Below, in pieces: positions 7,959-14,783 of a DNA stretch of 30,831 nucleotides. A program made the translations under genes and the position numbers. The notes beneath the pieces are model-generated. The model was not told the origin of the DNA and did not search any database. It saw only the letters and a list, made by a program, of their open reading frames with translations. Origin of the DNA: an uncultured Mycoplasmatota bacterium (lineage in GTDB: Bacteria; Bacillota_I; Bacilli_A; RF39; UBA660); NCBI GenBank assembly GCA_900552335.1, contig URZL01000009.1:1-30831 (forward strand), in the 5' to 3' direction. Every line of letters begins with the position of its first letter. The first letter of the stretch is position 1.

Positions 7959-8255
7959 TTAAAAATAATTTGATATTAATTCTCTTAATTTTGAAAATGT
8001 GCATCCGTTTTTTGTATTGTTGATGAAGAATAATTCTTCATCGTAGTAATACTCTCCATAGTATAAAATTACCACTTCTTTATCACTTGATTTAATTAAA
8101 ATCTTATGTGGACTTATGGTTGATAGGTTTGTACCTTTAAACTCCACCATATAGCCATTTAAGTAAGTAATTTCAAGGGTTTTTCGTTTTAAATACCTTT
8201 CACATTTATCTTGAATTCCCTTTGGAAACTCTAGTTTTTTTGTTTTGATTTTCAT
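7959..8255 (-). CDS. hypothetical protein downstream of tmRNA
   Basis: The 98-residue product begins MKIKTKKLEFPKGIQDK and is rich in Lys, Tyr and beta-forming residues (VVILYYGEYYYDEELFFIN); I do not recognise it and see no signal peptide or catalytic motif. The ATG at 8255 has a strong AGGAGGAG site, but that site is half buried in a 7-bp hairpin. The gene lies directly after the tmRNA terminator, so it would be transcribed only by readthrough or from a promoter I cannot see. It may belong to the edge of the mobile module or to the chromosome. Confidence 0.6.
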   Translation of the reverse strand: MKIKTKKLEFPKGIQDKCERYLKRKTLEITYLNGYMVEFKGTNLSTISPHKILIKSSDKEVVILYYGEYYYDEELFFINNTKNGCTFSKLRELISNYF

Positions 8256-8257
8256 TT

Positions 8258-8279
8258 ATGCTCCTCCTTTTTGGAGCAT
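8258..8279 (-). promoter_or_regulatory. hairpin masking a ribosome binding site
   Basis: The transcript can form AUGCUCC / GGAGCAU with an 8-base loop three bases before the start codon at 8255. The Shine-Dalgarno AGGAGGAG spans the loop and the 3' arm, so folding would reduce translation of the 98-residue protein. Confidence 0.45.
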
Positions 8280-8280
8280 T

Positions 8281-8313
8281 GAAAAACCCTACCTCATGTA
8301 CTGAGATAGGGTT
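8281..8313 (-). terminator. tmRNA terminator
   Basis: On the minus strand AACCCTATCTCA pairs with TGAGGTAGGGTT (12 bp with one G-U pair, 5-base loop) and is followed by TTTTT. It lies about 40 bases past the tmRNA 3' end. Confidence 0.85.
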
Positions 8314-8354
8314 ACCAATAATCGAACATATATTGTGTTCGGATAAATACTTTA

Positions 8355-8728
8355 TGGTGGAGCTGAGGGGAATTGAACCCCTGTCCAAAAATAACTTCCA
8401 TGAAACCTCTACAAGTTTAGTTAATTACATGATTTCCTAGTTAACAATTAATTAACAAACAATCAACTAGTAAGTCTATAAAATTTCATTCTTACAGATA
8501 GACATAATAAGAATATATCCTACTCAATCGAACCTTCTAATATTCCCGTAGGAAAAGAATAAAAGAAAGTTGCAGTTCCTAATTAATTAGGCAAAAGCTA
8601 CAGTGTTTGCTTTAAACATTGAAGCAACTGCATTTTTTAAATTTTTTGCATTTATTTTTTTTGTACGAAAGGAGTACACCTACTTGCCATTTCATCGTTA
8701 TCATTTCTGTCGAAACCAAAGCAGCCCC
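8355..8728 (-). ncRNA. ssrA: transfer-messenger RNA (tmRNA)
   Basis: tmRNA rescues ribosomes stalled on broken mRNAs together with SmpB: it enters as an alanyl-tRNA mimic and then supplies a short reading frame that tags the protein for proteolysis. The 5' end GGGGCTGC and the 3' end CAGCTCCACCA pair as a 7-bp acceptor stem with an encoded CCA, and the T arm GGTTCAATTCC is intact. The tag frame runs from the resume codon GCA at 8649 to TAA at 8587 and encodes 20 residues, AKNLKNAV...KANTVAFA, longer than the 14 or so residues of Bacillus. The hydrophobic VAFA end fits recognition by ClpXP, FtsH or Lon. Length is 374 bases. The gene has its own promoter and terminator. Confidence 0.95.
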
Positions 8729-8740
8729 ATTTCAAAAAAA

Positions 8741-8769
8741 ATTATAACACATAATTTTTCTTTTAGCAA
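8741..8769 (-). promoter_or_regulatory. tmRNA promoter
   Basis: A -35 box TTGCTA (8764-8769), a 17-base spacer and a perfect -10 TATAAT (8741-8746) place the transcript start near 8734, six bases before the mature tmRNA 5' end. The -35 box lies right after the stop of the deacetylase-like gene. Confidence 0.85.
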
Positions 8770-8770
8770 A

Positions 8771-9613
8771 CTACTCTTTTAACAGTTCATTTAAATTTAC
8801 AATTAAAAGGCCCTTTGATTTTATGTAGGATATAATAAGAGAGAGTTCATTTATAGTATTTGAATTAACTGAAAAAGAAAGAATGGAACCAGAGGATACC
8901 TTTTCTTTTACTTCTTTATAGGGATAATTTTCTATAAGCGTTGGTTTAATACTGTAATTGTCATACAATAAACACATATTAAATTCTTCTTCTTTTTCTT
9001 CCTCAAAATAACAATATCCACTTTTTTGTTTTCCAACCTTTTTAATAACAGTATCCATCCATAGAAAAGAACTATCCAAATAATTAAAATTAGAACTAAT
9101 ATTTCCAATAACGTGATCATCATGAATAATTTGTTCTAATCTTTCGCTGTTGTTTCGTAACCATTTATCATCAATAAAAAAATTTCCTTTTACCTTTTGT
9201 TCATTTAGAATTTTTAAAACAGGTGTAATATCCGTATTTTCCTCTAATAAAAAAATAAGGCTTACCATTCGTTTATCTGGATTACCGCTAACAATATATT
9301 TATCTTTATTTTTTGTTAAATTAATATCTGGTAAAATACTTTGATATTCTAATAAACTACTGTCAAACTTTCCATAGCGTCGCATATTATAATAGCTTTT
9401 ATCTACATCCACTTCATAACCACTAAGTCCTGGAATAATTGTATTTTCATTTATGTAAGCATTCACTGGCTCTTTTTTATTATTAATGCTGTACTCTTTA
9501 ATAGCAATCATCACTTGATCATATTCTTTGACAACAGTTACCGTTTGTTCTGTATAAAAGAAACTTACTAGTAATAAACAAGAAATTCCTAAATAAGAAA
9601 AAAACTTTTTCAC
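8771..9613 (-). CDS. degenerate polysaccharide deacetylase-like protein
   Basis: The 280-residue protein has an N-terminal signal anchor (about 5-22), so it should sit on the outer face of the membrane. Residues 116-180 follow the NodB deacetylase pattern: a strand, then PVLKILNEQKVKGNFFID, which matches the family's plLdiLkk...ATFFvxG, then an aligned VIGN. The catalytic features are lost, however: the TFDDG segment reads IFLLEE, and the metal-binding HxxxH segment reads NISSNFN. I infer a non-catalytic protein that may still bind glycan or a partner. It starts 32 bases after the M29 peptidase gene in the same direction, and no terminator separates it from the tmRNA promoter. A plain remnant is less likely because the frame is intact. 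Confidence 0.7.
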   Translation of the reverse strand: MKKFFSYLGISCLLLVSFFYTEQTVTVVKEYDQVMIAIKEYSINNKKEPVNAYINENTIIPGLSGYEVDVDKSYYNMRRYGKFDSSLLEYQSILPDINLTKNKDKYIVSGNPDKRMVSLIFLLEENTDITPVLKILNEQKVKGNFFIDDKWLRNNSERLEQIIHDDHVIGNISSNFNYLDSSFLWMDTVIKKVGKQKSGYCYFEEEKEEEFNMCLLYDNYSIKPTLIENYPYKEVKEKVSSGSILSFSVNSNTINELSLIISYIKSKGLLIVNLNELLKE

Positions 9614-9645
9614 GCTTTACCACCTAATAAAGCATATGAAAAAGT

Positions 9646-10746
9646 TTATTTTAAATGATAATTTAAATGTGTTAATTCTGGTAAAACAAATAATCCGTCT
9701 TTTCTAATTAAAGTATGATCAAAGTAAATTTCACCACCACCATATTCTTTTCTTTGAATTAAAACTAAATCCCAATGTACACTGGAACGATTTCCATTAA
9801 AAGCGTTTTCATAAGCAGCCCCTGGTGTAAAATGAATACTTCCGATGATTTTTTCATCAAATAAAATATCTCCCATTGGATGCATAATTTTGGGATTTAA
9901 TCCAAAAGAAAACTCTCCAACATACCTAGCTCCCTCATCTGTATTAAAAATTTCTTCCATTTTCTCTTTATGATTACTATTGCAATCTATGATTCTGCCA
10001 TCTTTAAATGTTAAAGTAACATTTTCAAAAACAGTACCATTATAAGGACTTTTTGCATTATAAGTTATTTTTCCATTTACACTATTTAAAACAGGTGCTG
10101 TATAAATTTCACCATCTGGTATATTTGCTTCTCCCACACAAGGAATAATAGGCATATTTTTAATAGAAAAAGTTAAATCAGTTCCTGGTGAAACAATACG
10201 AACCATATCTGTTTTTTCCATTAACTCTTTTAATGGTTTAATTCTTTCATTCATTTCTTCATAATTTAAATTCATTACATCAAAAGCAAAATTGCGGTAA
10301 CTCATACTATCCATACCTGCTTTATAAGCATCTAATTTGGATGGATAATTTAATAATACCCATTTTCGTTCATTAATTCTTTTTTGATTATTTTCTATCG
10401 TTGCTTCCCCTATTTGTTTCAAAATATCATTTTCTACTTTTAATTCTTCATAATCATTCGTTGTATATCGAATATTAATAAAAGCATCATAGTTTTCTAC
10501 CTCTTGTTCTTTTAAAATGTGAAGTGTTTTTATTCTAGACTTAGTTGTATATTCCAACAATTTAGCATTTAAAATATCATTTTTAATTCTTACAAAAGGT
10601 ATCGCACCAACTTTATTTATTTCTTCAATTAGTGCTAGTATTAAATCTAAACATTCTTCATAACTAGTAATTAATACTCTTTCTTCTTTTTCTAATTTAA
10701 GTGAATAATTCACTATTGTGTGACTTAGTTTTTGTATTTCATTCAT
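9646..10746 (-). CDS. M29 family aminopeptidase (AmpS/PepS-like)
   Basis: This cytoplasmic metallopeptidase removes N-terminal residues from peptides using two metal ions. It is about 366 residues, near the usual 370-410. The metal-ligand and active-site motifs of M29 enzymes can be followed: the Glu of CVGEANIPDGE, the Glu of YVGEFSFGLN, the His and Tyr of GSIHFTPGAAYENA, and the His and Asp of SSVHWDLVLI. I place the start at the ATG at 10746, preceded by AGGGTG; a longer frame from 10818 would cover the promoter region and add a sequence unlike the family. It shares a divergent promoter region with the small gene at 10800 and is followed by the deacetylase-like gene. Confidence 0.93.
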   Translation of the reverse strand: MNEIQKLSHTIVNYSLKLEKEERVLITSYEECLDLILALIEEINKVGAIPFVRIKNDILNAKLLEYTTKSRIKTLHILKEQEVENYDAFINIRYTTNDYEELKVENDILKQIGEATIENNQKRINERKWVLLNYPSKLDAYKAGMDSMSYRNFAFDVMNLNYEEMNERIKPLKELMEKTDMVRIVSPGTDLTFSIKNMPIIPCVGEANIPDGEIYTAPVLNSVNGKITYNAKSPYNGTVFENVTLTFKDGRIIDCNSNHKEKMEEIFNTDEGARYVGEFSFGLNPKIMHPMGDILFDEKIIGSIHFTPGAAYENAFNGNRSSVHWDLVLIQRKEYGGGEIYFDHTLIRKDGLFVLPELTHLNYHLK

Positions 10747-10771
10747 CTTTTTCACCCTTTTTCTTTTGATA

Positions 10772-10785
10772 CATAATATATTATG
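10772..10785. promoter_or_regulatory. palindrome in a divergent promoter region
   Basis: CATAATATATTATG is a perfect 14-bp palindrome centred in the 53-base gap between the M29 peptidase and the small plus-strand gene. It holds AT-rich -10-like boxes on both strands and could serve both genes or bind a dimeric regulator. Confidence 0.4.
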
Positions 10786-10799
10786 AAAGGAGAGACAAT

Positions 10800-11024
10800 A
10801 TGTATTACTATAATCCAAATATGAGAAGTAGTTTTTCTAGTATGCCAAGTATGAGAAGCAATTTTTCTAATATGTCAAATAGTAACCGTTTTGTAGCTGG
10901 TGGATTTTTAGGCCCTTTTATTTTAGGTGGTATTACTGGTGGATTATTGGCTCCAGCTTTTTATCCTCGTCCTTATTATAATAACTATTATCCATATCCA
11001 TACTATGGACCATATTATCGATAA
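10800..11024 (+). CDS. small Gly/Tyr/Pro-rich protein
   Basis: The 74-residue protein has three parts: a Ser/Met/Asn-rich start with repeats of the type SMRSxFSxM (about 7-27), a hydrophobic Gly-rich centre (FVAGGFLGPFILGGITGGLLAP, 31-52 region) long enough to span a membrane, and a C-terminal Tyr/Pro-rich tail (PYYNNYYPYPYYGPYYR). I know no function for it. The composition recalls small surface, coat or glycine-zipper proteins. AAGGAG eight bases before the ATG and a strong terminator right after the stop show that it is a real transcription unit. Confidence 0.75.
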   Translation: MYYYNPNMRSSFSSMPSMRSNFSNMSNSNRFVAGGFLGPFILGGITGGLLAPAFYPRPYYNNYYPYPYYGPYYR

Positions 11025-11032
11025 TATACAAA

Positions 11033-11065
11033 AAACTGTTTCGATTTGGAAACAGTTTATTTTTT
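11033..11065. terminator. bidirectional terminator
   Basis: AAACTGTTTC pairs with GAAACAGTTT (10 bp, 6-base loop) and is flanked by a T run on both strands. It ends the small plus-strand gene and the minus-strand cysteine-cluster gene, whose stop codon lies in the hairpin. Confidence 0.9.
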
Positions 11066-11689
11066 TACCATAACTTTGTGTGTTATTTTTTGAGTAGCAG
11101 AATTTAACTCCTTTTGATATACTTCACTTAAATAGTCTATCATACTTCTAACATCTTGTATTTCCATTAATGAAACACCATCTACGTTATTTGTTAAAAG
11201 GTCTATAAACAATTGTTCTACATCTTCACTTAATTTTTCTTCTACTGTCATTCCTGTCATTCTTTTTACTATTTTGGATAATACTTTTTGATAACTCATC
11301 CAATCATCCATTAATTTATTTGGATCTTCTAAAGGAAAACATTTTTGCTCGGAGGCTGGAACTAAATTTTTACCCATAAAAGGTCTTTCATTATGAGAAT
11401 AACTACAACCACCCTCTGTCAACATAGAACAGGTTGTCTTCATTGAAAATAAATCAATAATTTCTCTATTTTTATTTCTTGCTCTTAAATATAGAAAAGG
11501 ATTTGCAATTAATTTGCCATTCGGTAATTTTTCAAATCCTAGTGATGCTACAATGGAAATATTACCTTCCTGTAATTTCTGATATAACCCATTAAAAGAT
11601 AAATCAGAAAAATCTCTTGGTAAATAATCACAACCTGATTTTTTACAACAAAATCCACCACATTTTTTACATATATCTAAATTTTCCAT
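11057..11689 (-). CDS. YkgJ-like cysteine cluster protein
   Basis: The 210-residue protein starts with CKKCGGFCCKKSGC (residues 7-20), followed by a second set of cysteines in TTCSMLTEGGCSY and EQKCFP. Such CxxCxxxCC clusters with a GC...RP...C continuation are typical of the YkgJ group, which is thought to bind an iron-sulphur cluster or zinc; the function is not established. The C-terminal half is helical. The ATG at 11689 has GGAG ten bases upstream. The gene has its own promoter (11716-11744), which overlaps the tex terminator, and its stop is embedded in the bidirectional terminator. No signal peptide is present. Confidence 0.75.
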   Translation of the reverse strand: MENLDICKKCGGFCCKKSGCDYLPRDFSDLSFNGLYQKLQEGNISIVASLGFEKLPNGKLIANPFLYLRARNKNREIIDLFSMKTTCSMLTEGGCSYSHNERPFMGKNLVPASEQKCFPLEDPNKLMDDWMSYQKVLSKIVKRMTGMTVEEKLSEDVEQLFIDLLTNNVDGVSLMEIQDVRSMIDYLSEVYQKELNSATQKITHKVMVKK

Positions 11690-11715
11690 TCAATATCATC
11701 TCCACTTGACGTTTT

Positions 11716-11744
11716 GTTATACAAGAAAAAAGTTTAAATTTCAA
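11716..11744 (-). promoter_or_regulatory. promoter of the cysteine-cluster gene
   Basis: TTGAAA (11739-11744), a 17-base spacer and TATAAC (11716-11721) form a good promoter on the minus strand. It is nested in the tex terminator and the last codons of tex. Confidence 0.65.
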
Positions 11745-11752
11745 TTAAACTT
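11725..11752 (-). terminator. tex terminator
   Basis: AAGTTTAA pairs with TTAAACTT (8 bp, 7-base loop), followed by TTTTTTC on the minus strand. The tex stop codon lies inside the hairpin. Confidence 0.7.
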
Positions 11753-13890
11753 AAACTTACCTTTTCTTTTTCTTTATTAATATCAATAACATAGCAATCT
11801 ACAATATCGCCAACACTTACTACTTCACTAGGGTGTTTAATATAACTATTTGTTAATTTAGAAATATGCGCTAGTCCATCATTATGAAGTCCAATATCAA
11901 TAAAAGCACCAAAATCAATTACATTTCGAACAGTTCCTTGCAATTTCATACCAACTTTTAAATCATCAATACTCAAGACATCACTTTTCAAAACAGGTTG
12001 TGGCATTTCATCTCTTGGATCACGGTTTGGCTTCTTTAAGCTTTCTACAACATCCGTCAAAGTATAAATATCTGTATTTAATAGTGATGTATATTTTTCT
12101 AAATCTAAATGGTCTAGTTTTTGAATTAGAGAAGAGGTTCCAATTTCTTTTAAGTCAGAATGAATTTCTTTTAATAATCTTAAAGTTAATTCATAGCTTT
12201 CAGGATGAATTGGGGTTGTATCTAAAATATTACTACCTTCTTGAATTCTAAGAAAACCAATTGCTTGCTCATATGTTTTATCAGTTAATAATTTTTTCTT
12301 TTTTAGTTCTTCTCTGGAATGAATTTTACCATTTTTTTCACGATATTCCATAATTTTATCAATATTTTTTTTGGTAATACCAGATACATATTTCAATAAA
12401 GAAGAAGAAGCAGTATTAATATTAACTCCGACACTATTTACAGCTTTTGAAACAACAAAATCTAGAGATTCTGATAGTTTTTTTCCAGCTACATCATGTT
12501 GATATTGTCCCACACCAATTCCATCTGGTGGTATTTTTACTAATTCTGATAGAGGATCCTGCAATCTTCTACCAATACTAACAGCGCTTCTTTCATTTGG
12601 AGATAAATTTGGGAATTCTTCCATTGCTACTTTTTCTGTGGAATAAATGGATGCTCCAGCTTCTGAAACAATTACGTACTTACAATTTAAATGATTTTCA
12701 CGAATTAAATCCGCACAAAATTTTTCAGATTCTCTGGAAGCTGTTCCATTTCCAATAGCAATAATATCTACTTGATATTTTTGTATTAAATCTAACACTG
12801 TTTTTTTGCTTTTAGAAATAGCTTCTTCCTTGTTAGAATTCATAAATGGTTTAATGACAGTAGATGTCAAGTAAGTACCATTTTTATCAATTACAGCTAA
12901 TTTACATCCATTTACAAAACCGGGATCAAACCCTAATACGACTTTTTCTTTCATTGGTGGTGTTAAAAGTAATGATTCTAAATTTTTTCCAAAATTTTCT
13001 ATCGCACTATTTTCACCAATTTCTGTTAATTCACTTCTAATTTCTCTTTCAATGGATGGAAAAATGAGTCTTTTATAACTATCTTTAATGGCAGAAACTA
13101 CTATATCCACTACATAAGAATTTTTATTTTTAATTACTTTATTTTCTAAAAATTCTAGAATTTTTTCATGATCTACTTTAATATTAACGTTAATGATTTT
13201 TTCTTTTTCTGCACGATTGATTGCCAAAATACGATGTGGTTTAATGCGATTTACAGTTTCTTGATAATCATAATACATTTCATAAACTTTTTGTTCATCT
13301 TTTGCATCTTTCTTTATTTTAGACTCTATCATGCCACTTTTATAAGTATAGTTTCGAATCCATTTTCGATAGTAAGCATTATCACTAATCCATTCAGCAA
13401 TAATATATCCAGCTCCTGTTATAGCATCTTCTTCTGTTTTTACTTTTTCATTTATAAATTTACTACTTAGTTCTGTTATACTACCTTTTGTAGGAAAAGC
13501 TAAAATCATTTTTGCTAATGGTTCTAACCCATTATTAATAGCATCAGTTGCTTTTGTTTTTTTCTTTTCTTTATAAGGTCTATATAAGTCTTCTACTTCT
13601 ACTAATTTCGTAGCAGCCATTATTTTACTTTTTAATTCATCCGTTAAAAGTCCTTTTTCATCAATTAATCGAATCACATCTTCTTTTCTTTTTAATAAAT
13701 TTTCTTGATACAAATAAACTTCCTCTATTTTTCTTATTTGTTCTTCATCTAAAGCCCCTGTAGCTTCTTTTCTATATCTAGCAATAAAAGGAACCGTATT
13801 TCCTTCTTGTAACATTTTTAATGTTACTTCTATTTGATTTTCTTTTACATTTAATTCTTCGCTAATTTGTTTTATAATATCTGTATTCAT
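11734..13890 (-). CDS. tex: Tex, RNA-binding transcription accessory protein
   Basis: Tex is a cytoplasmic nucleic-acid-binding protein related to eukaryotic Spt6 that influences transcription and RNA handling. The 718 residues contain, in order, the N-terminal helical Tex domain (VPFIARYRKEATGALDEEQIR, about 33-53), a YqgF/RNase H-like domain (VLGFDPGFVNGCKLAVID, near 320), the helix-hairpin-helix region (VGVNINTASSSLLKYVSG, near 495) and a C-terminal S1 domain (GTVRNVIDFGAFIDIGLHNDGLAHIS, near 650), which is the full architecture at near-normal length. The start ATG at 13890 has GGAGG seven bases upstream and a TATAAT -10 box at 13909-13914, while the -35 is weak. It appears monocistronic, ending in its own terminator. 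Confidence 0.96.
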   Translation of the reverse strand: MNTDIIKQISEELNVKENQIEVTLKMLQEGNTVPFIARYRKEATGALDEEQIRKIEEVYLYQENLLKRKEDVIRLIDEKGLLTDELKSKIMAATKLVEVEDLYRPYKEKKKTKATDAINNGLEPLAKMILAFPTKGSITELSSKFINEKVKTEEDAITGAGYIIAEWISDNAYYRKWIRNYTYKSGMIESKIKKDAKDEQKVYEMYYDYQETVNRIKPHRILAINRAEKEKIINVNIKVDHEKILEFLENKVIKNKNSYVVDIVVSAIKDSYKRLIFPSIEREIRSELTEIGENSAIENFGKNLESLLLTPPMKEKVVLGFDPGFVNGCKLAVIDKNGTYLTSTVIKPFMNSNKEEAISKSKKTVLDLIQKYQVDIIAIGNGTASRESEKFCADLIRENHLNCKYVIVSEAGASIYSTEKVAMEEFPNLSPNERSAVSIGRRLQDPLSELVKIPPDGIGVGQYQHDVAGKKLSESLDFVVSKAVNSVGVNINTASSSLLKYVSGITKKNIDKIMEYREKNGKIHSREELKKKKLLTDKTYEQAIGFLRIQEGSNILDTTPIHPESYELTLRLLKEIHSDLKEIGTSSLIQKLDHLDLEKYTSLLNTDIYTLTDVVESLKKPNRDPRDEMPQPVLKSDVLSIDDLKVGMKLQGTVRNVIDFGAFIDIGLHNDGLAHISKLTNSYIKHPSEVVSVGDIVDCYVIDINKEKEKVSLSLIEI

Positions 13891-13991
13891 TTTTAATCCT
13901 CCACATTTATTATAACATTAATAGAAAAGAGAAGTAATGGAAAGACTGTATATTCTTTCATTTTAGACATATAATATACAAATTACTGATA

Positions 13992-14020
13992 TTGTATTTT
14001 TTAAAAAAAGGTGTTATAAT
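13992..14020 (+). promoter_or_regulatory. promoter of the 147-residue gene
   Basis: TTGTAT (13992-13997), a 17-base A/T-rich spacer and TATAAT (14015-14020) lie 29 bases before the start codon at 14050. Confidence 0.8.
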
Positions 14021-14049
14021 ACTCAAACCAAAGAGAGGGGGATATAGAT

Positions 14050-14493
14050 ATGCAAAAAATCAATATAAAATTAATTGAAAAAATTGATTCTGAAGGAAAT
14101 TTTATTTACAGTAATGCGTTTGATTTATCCGATTTATTTTCCATCAATAAAATTAGAAAAAATGCTTTTTCTCATTTCGTATATGGTTTTTTAGTAGAAA
14201 AAAAAGAAAATGAAATTTTACTACCTATTCTAGAAATTATTCATGCTGAAGAAAATGAAAACAAATTACAAATAGATAAATTTAGTTATGAAAAATTGCC
14301 TTATCAAATAGCAAAAAATAGTATACTGGAAGTTAAGAATTTATTACTTGAAATTTTGATTCAATTTAGCTGTGAAACAGAACAGGAATTTTTAGATAAT
14401 ATTAATTTAATGTTGGAAGAATATCAAGTTCATAAACAAAAGAAAATATCCAAATTTCCTAATTTTTTTATTAAAAACAAAAAAATAAAATAA
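14050..14493 (+). CDS. hypothetical 147-residue protein
   Basis: I do not recognise this gene. The product is cytoplasmic by appearance, with mixed alpha/beta character: an N-terminal part with FDLSDLFSINKIRKNAF, a middle with ILEIIHAEENENKLQIDKFSYEKLP, and a helical C-terminal half ending in a basic KKISKFPNFFIKNKKIK tail, which could contact nucleic acid. It has a strong promoter and a GAGAGGGGG ribosome binding site about nine bases before the ATG. No terminator is obvious before the tRNA promoter, so transcription could continue into the tRNAs. Confidence 0.7.
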   Translation: MQKINIKLIEKIDSEGNFIYSNAFDLSDLFSINKIRKNAFSHFVYGFLVEKKENEILLPILEIIHAEENENKLQIDKFSYEKLPYQIAKNSILEVKNLLLEILIQFSCETEQEFLDNINLMLEEYQVHKQKKISKFPNFFIKNKKIK

Positions 14494-14507
14494 TTTAGAA
14501 AAAATAC

Positions 14508-14536
14508 TTGTCAAAAGATAATTTATATTATATAAT
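14508..14536 (+). promoter_or_regulatory. tRNA promoter
   Basis: TTGTCA (14508-14513), a 17-base spacer and TATAAT (14531-14536) lie just upstream of the tRNA-Asn gene, placing the transcript start near 14543. Confidence 0.9.
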
Positions 14537-14558
14537 TAAAGAGTCTTAACGACAAAGT

Positions 14559-14634
14559 GCCTAATTAGCTCAGTCGGTAGAGCACTCGGCTGTTAACCGA
14601 TAGGTCGTAGGTTCGAGTCCTACATTAGGCGCCA
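14559..14634 (+). tRNA. tRNA-Asn (GTT)
   Basis: A 76-base cloverleaf: acceptor GCCTAAT / ATTAGGC, D arm AGCTCAGTCGGTAGAGC, anticodon loop CTGTTAACC with GTT, T arm GTAGGTTCGAGTCCTAC and encoded CCA. Confidence 0.97.
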
Positions 14635-14638
14635 TCTT

Positions 14639-14715
14639 GGTCGGTTGGTGAAGTGGCTTAACACACTGCCCTTTCACGGCAGCATTCATGGGTCCGAATC
14701 CCATACCGATCACCA
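14639..14715 (+). tRNA. tRNA-Glu (TTC)
   Basis: A 77-base cloverleaf: acceptor GGTCGGT / ACCGATC (one G-T pair), anticodon loop CCTTTCACG with TTC, T arm ATGGGTCCGAATCCCAT and encoded CCA. It follows tRNA-Asn by four bases in the same transcript. Confidence 0.95.
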
Positions 14716-14728
14716 TTGAGTTTTAAAT

Positions 14729-14752
14729 CAAACCTTATGGTTTGTTTTTTTT
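14729..14752 (+). terminator. tRNA operon terminator
   Basis: CAAACC pairs with GGTTTG (4-base loop), followed by eight T on the plus strand. Confidence 0.85.
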
Positions 14753-14755
14753 ATA

Positions 14756-14783
14756 TTAAAAAGTGGTTTGTTAAAAACCACTT
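14756..14783 (-). terminator. mutL terminator
   Basis: AAGTGGTTT pairs with AAACCACTT (9 bp, 5-base loop) on the minus strand, followed by a short T run. The mutL stop codon lies in the loop. Confidence 0.75.

Noticed and set aside
8323..8341. LexA/SOS box near the tmRNA 3' end (CGAAC...GTTCG)
   Set aside because: The half-sites are separated by nine bases rather than the four of the Bacillus LexA box, and the pair lies downstream of the tmRNA gene, not at a promoter.
8206..8388. 60-residue minus-strand frame containing DRGSIPLSST
   Set aside because: It is the translated 3' end of the tmRNA, a well-known spurious protein.
7771..8728. Insertion of the mobile module into the tmRNA gene
   Set aside because: The tmRNA is complete with its own terminator, I see no duplicated 3' end, and ssrA is a usual target of tyrosine rather than serine recombinases.
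13168..13470. 100-residue plus-strand frame inside tex
   Set aside because: It is a low-complexity reverse shadow of a conserved gene, with no ribosome binding site.
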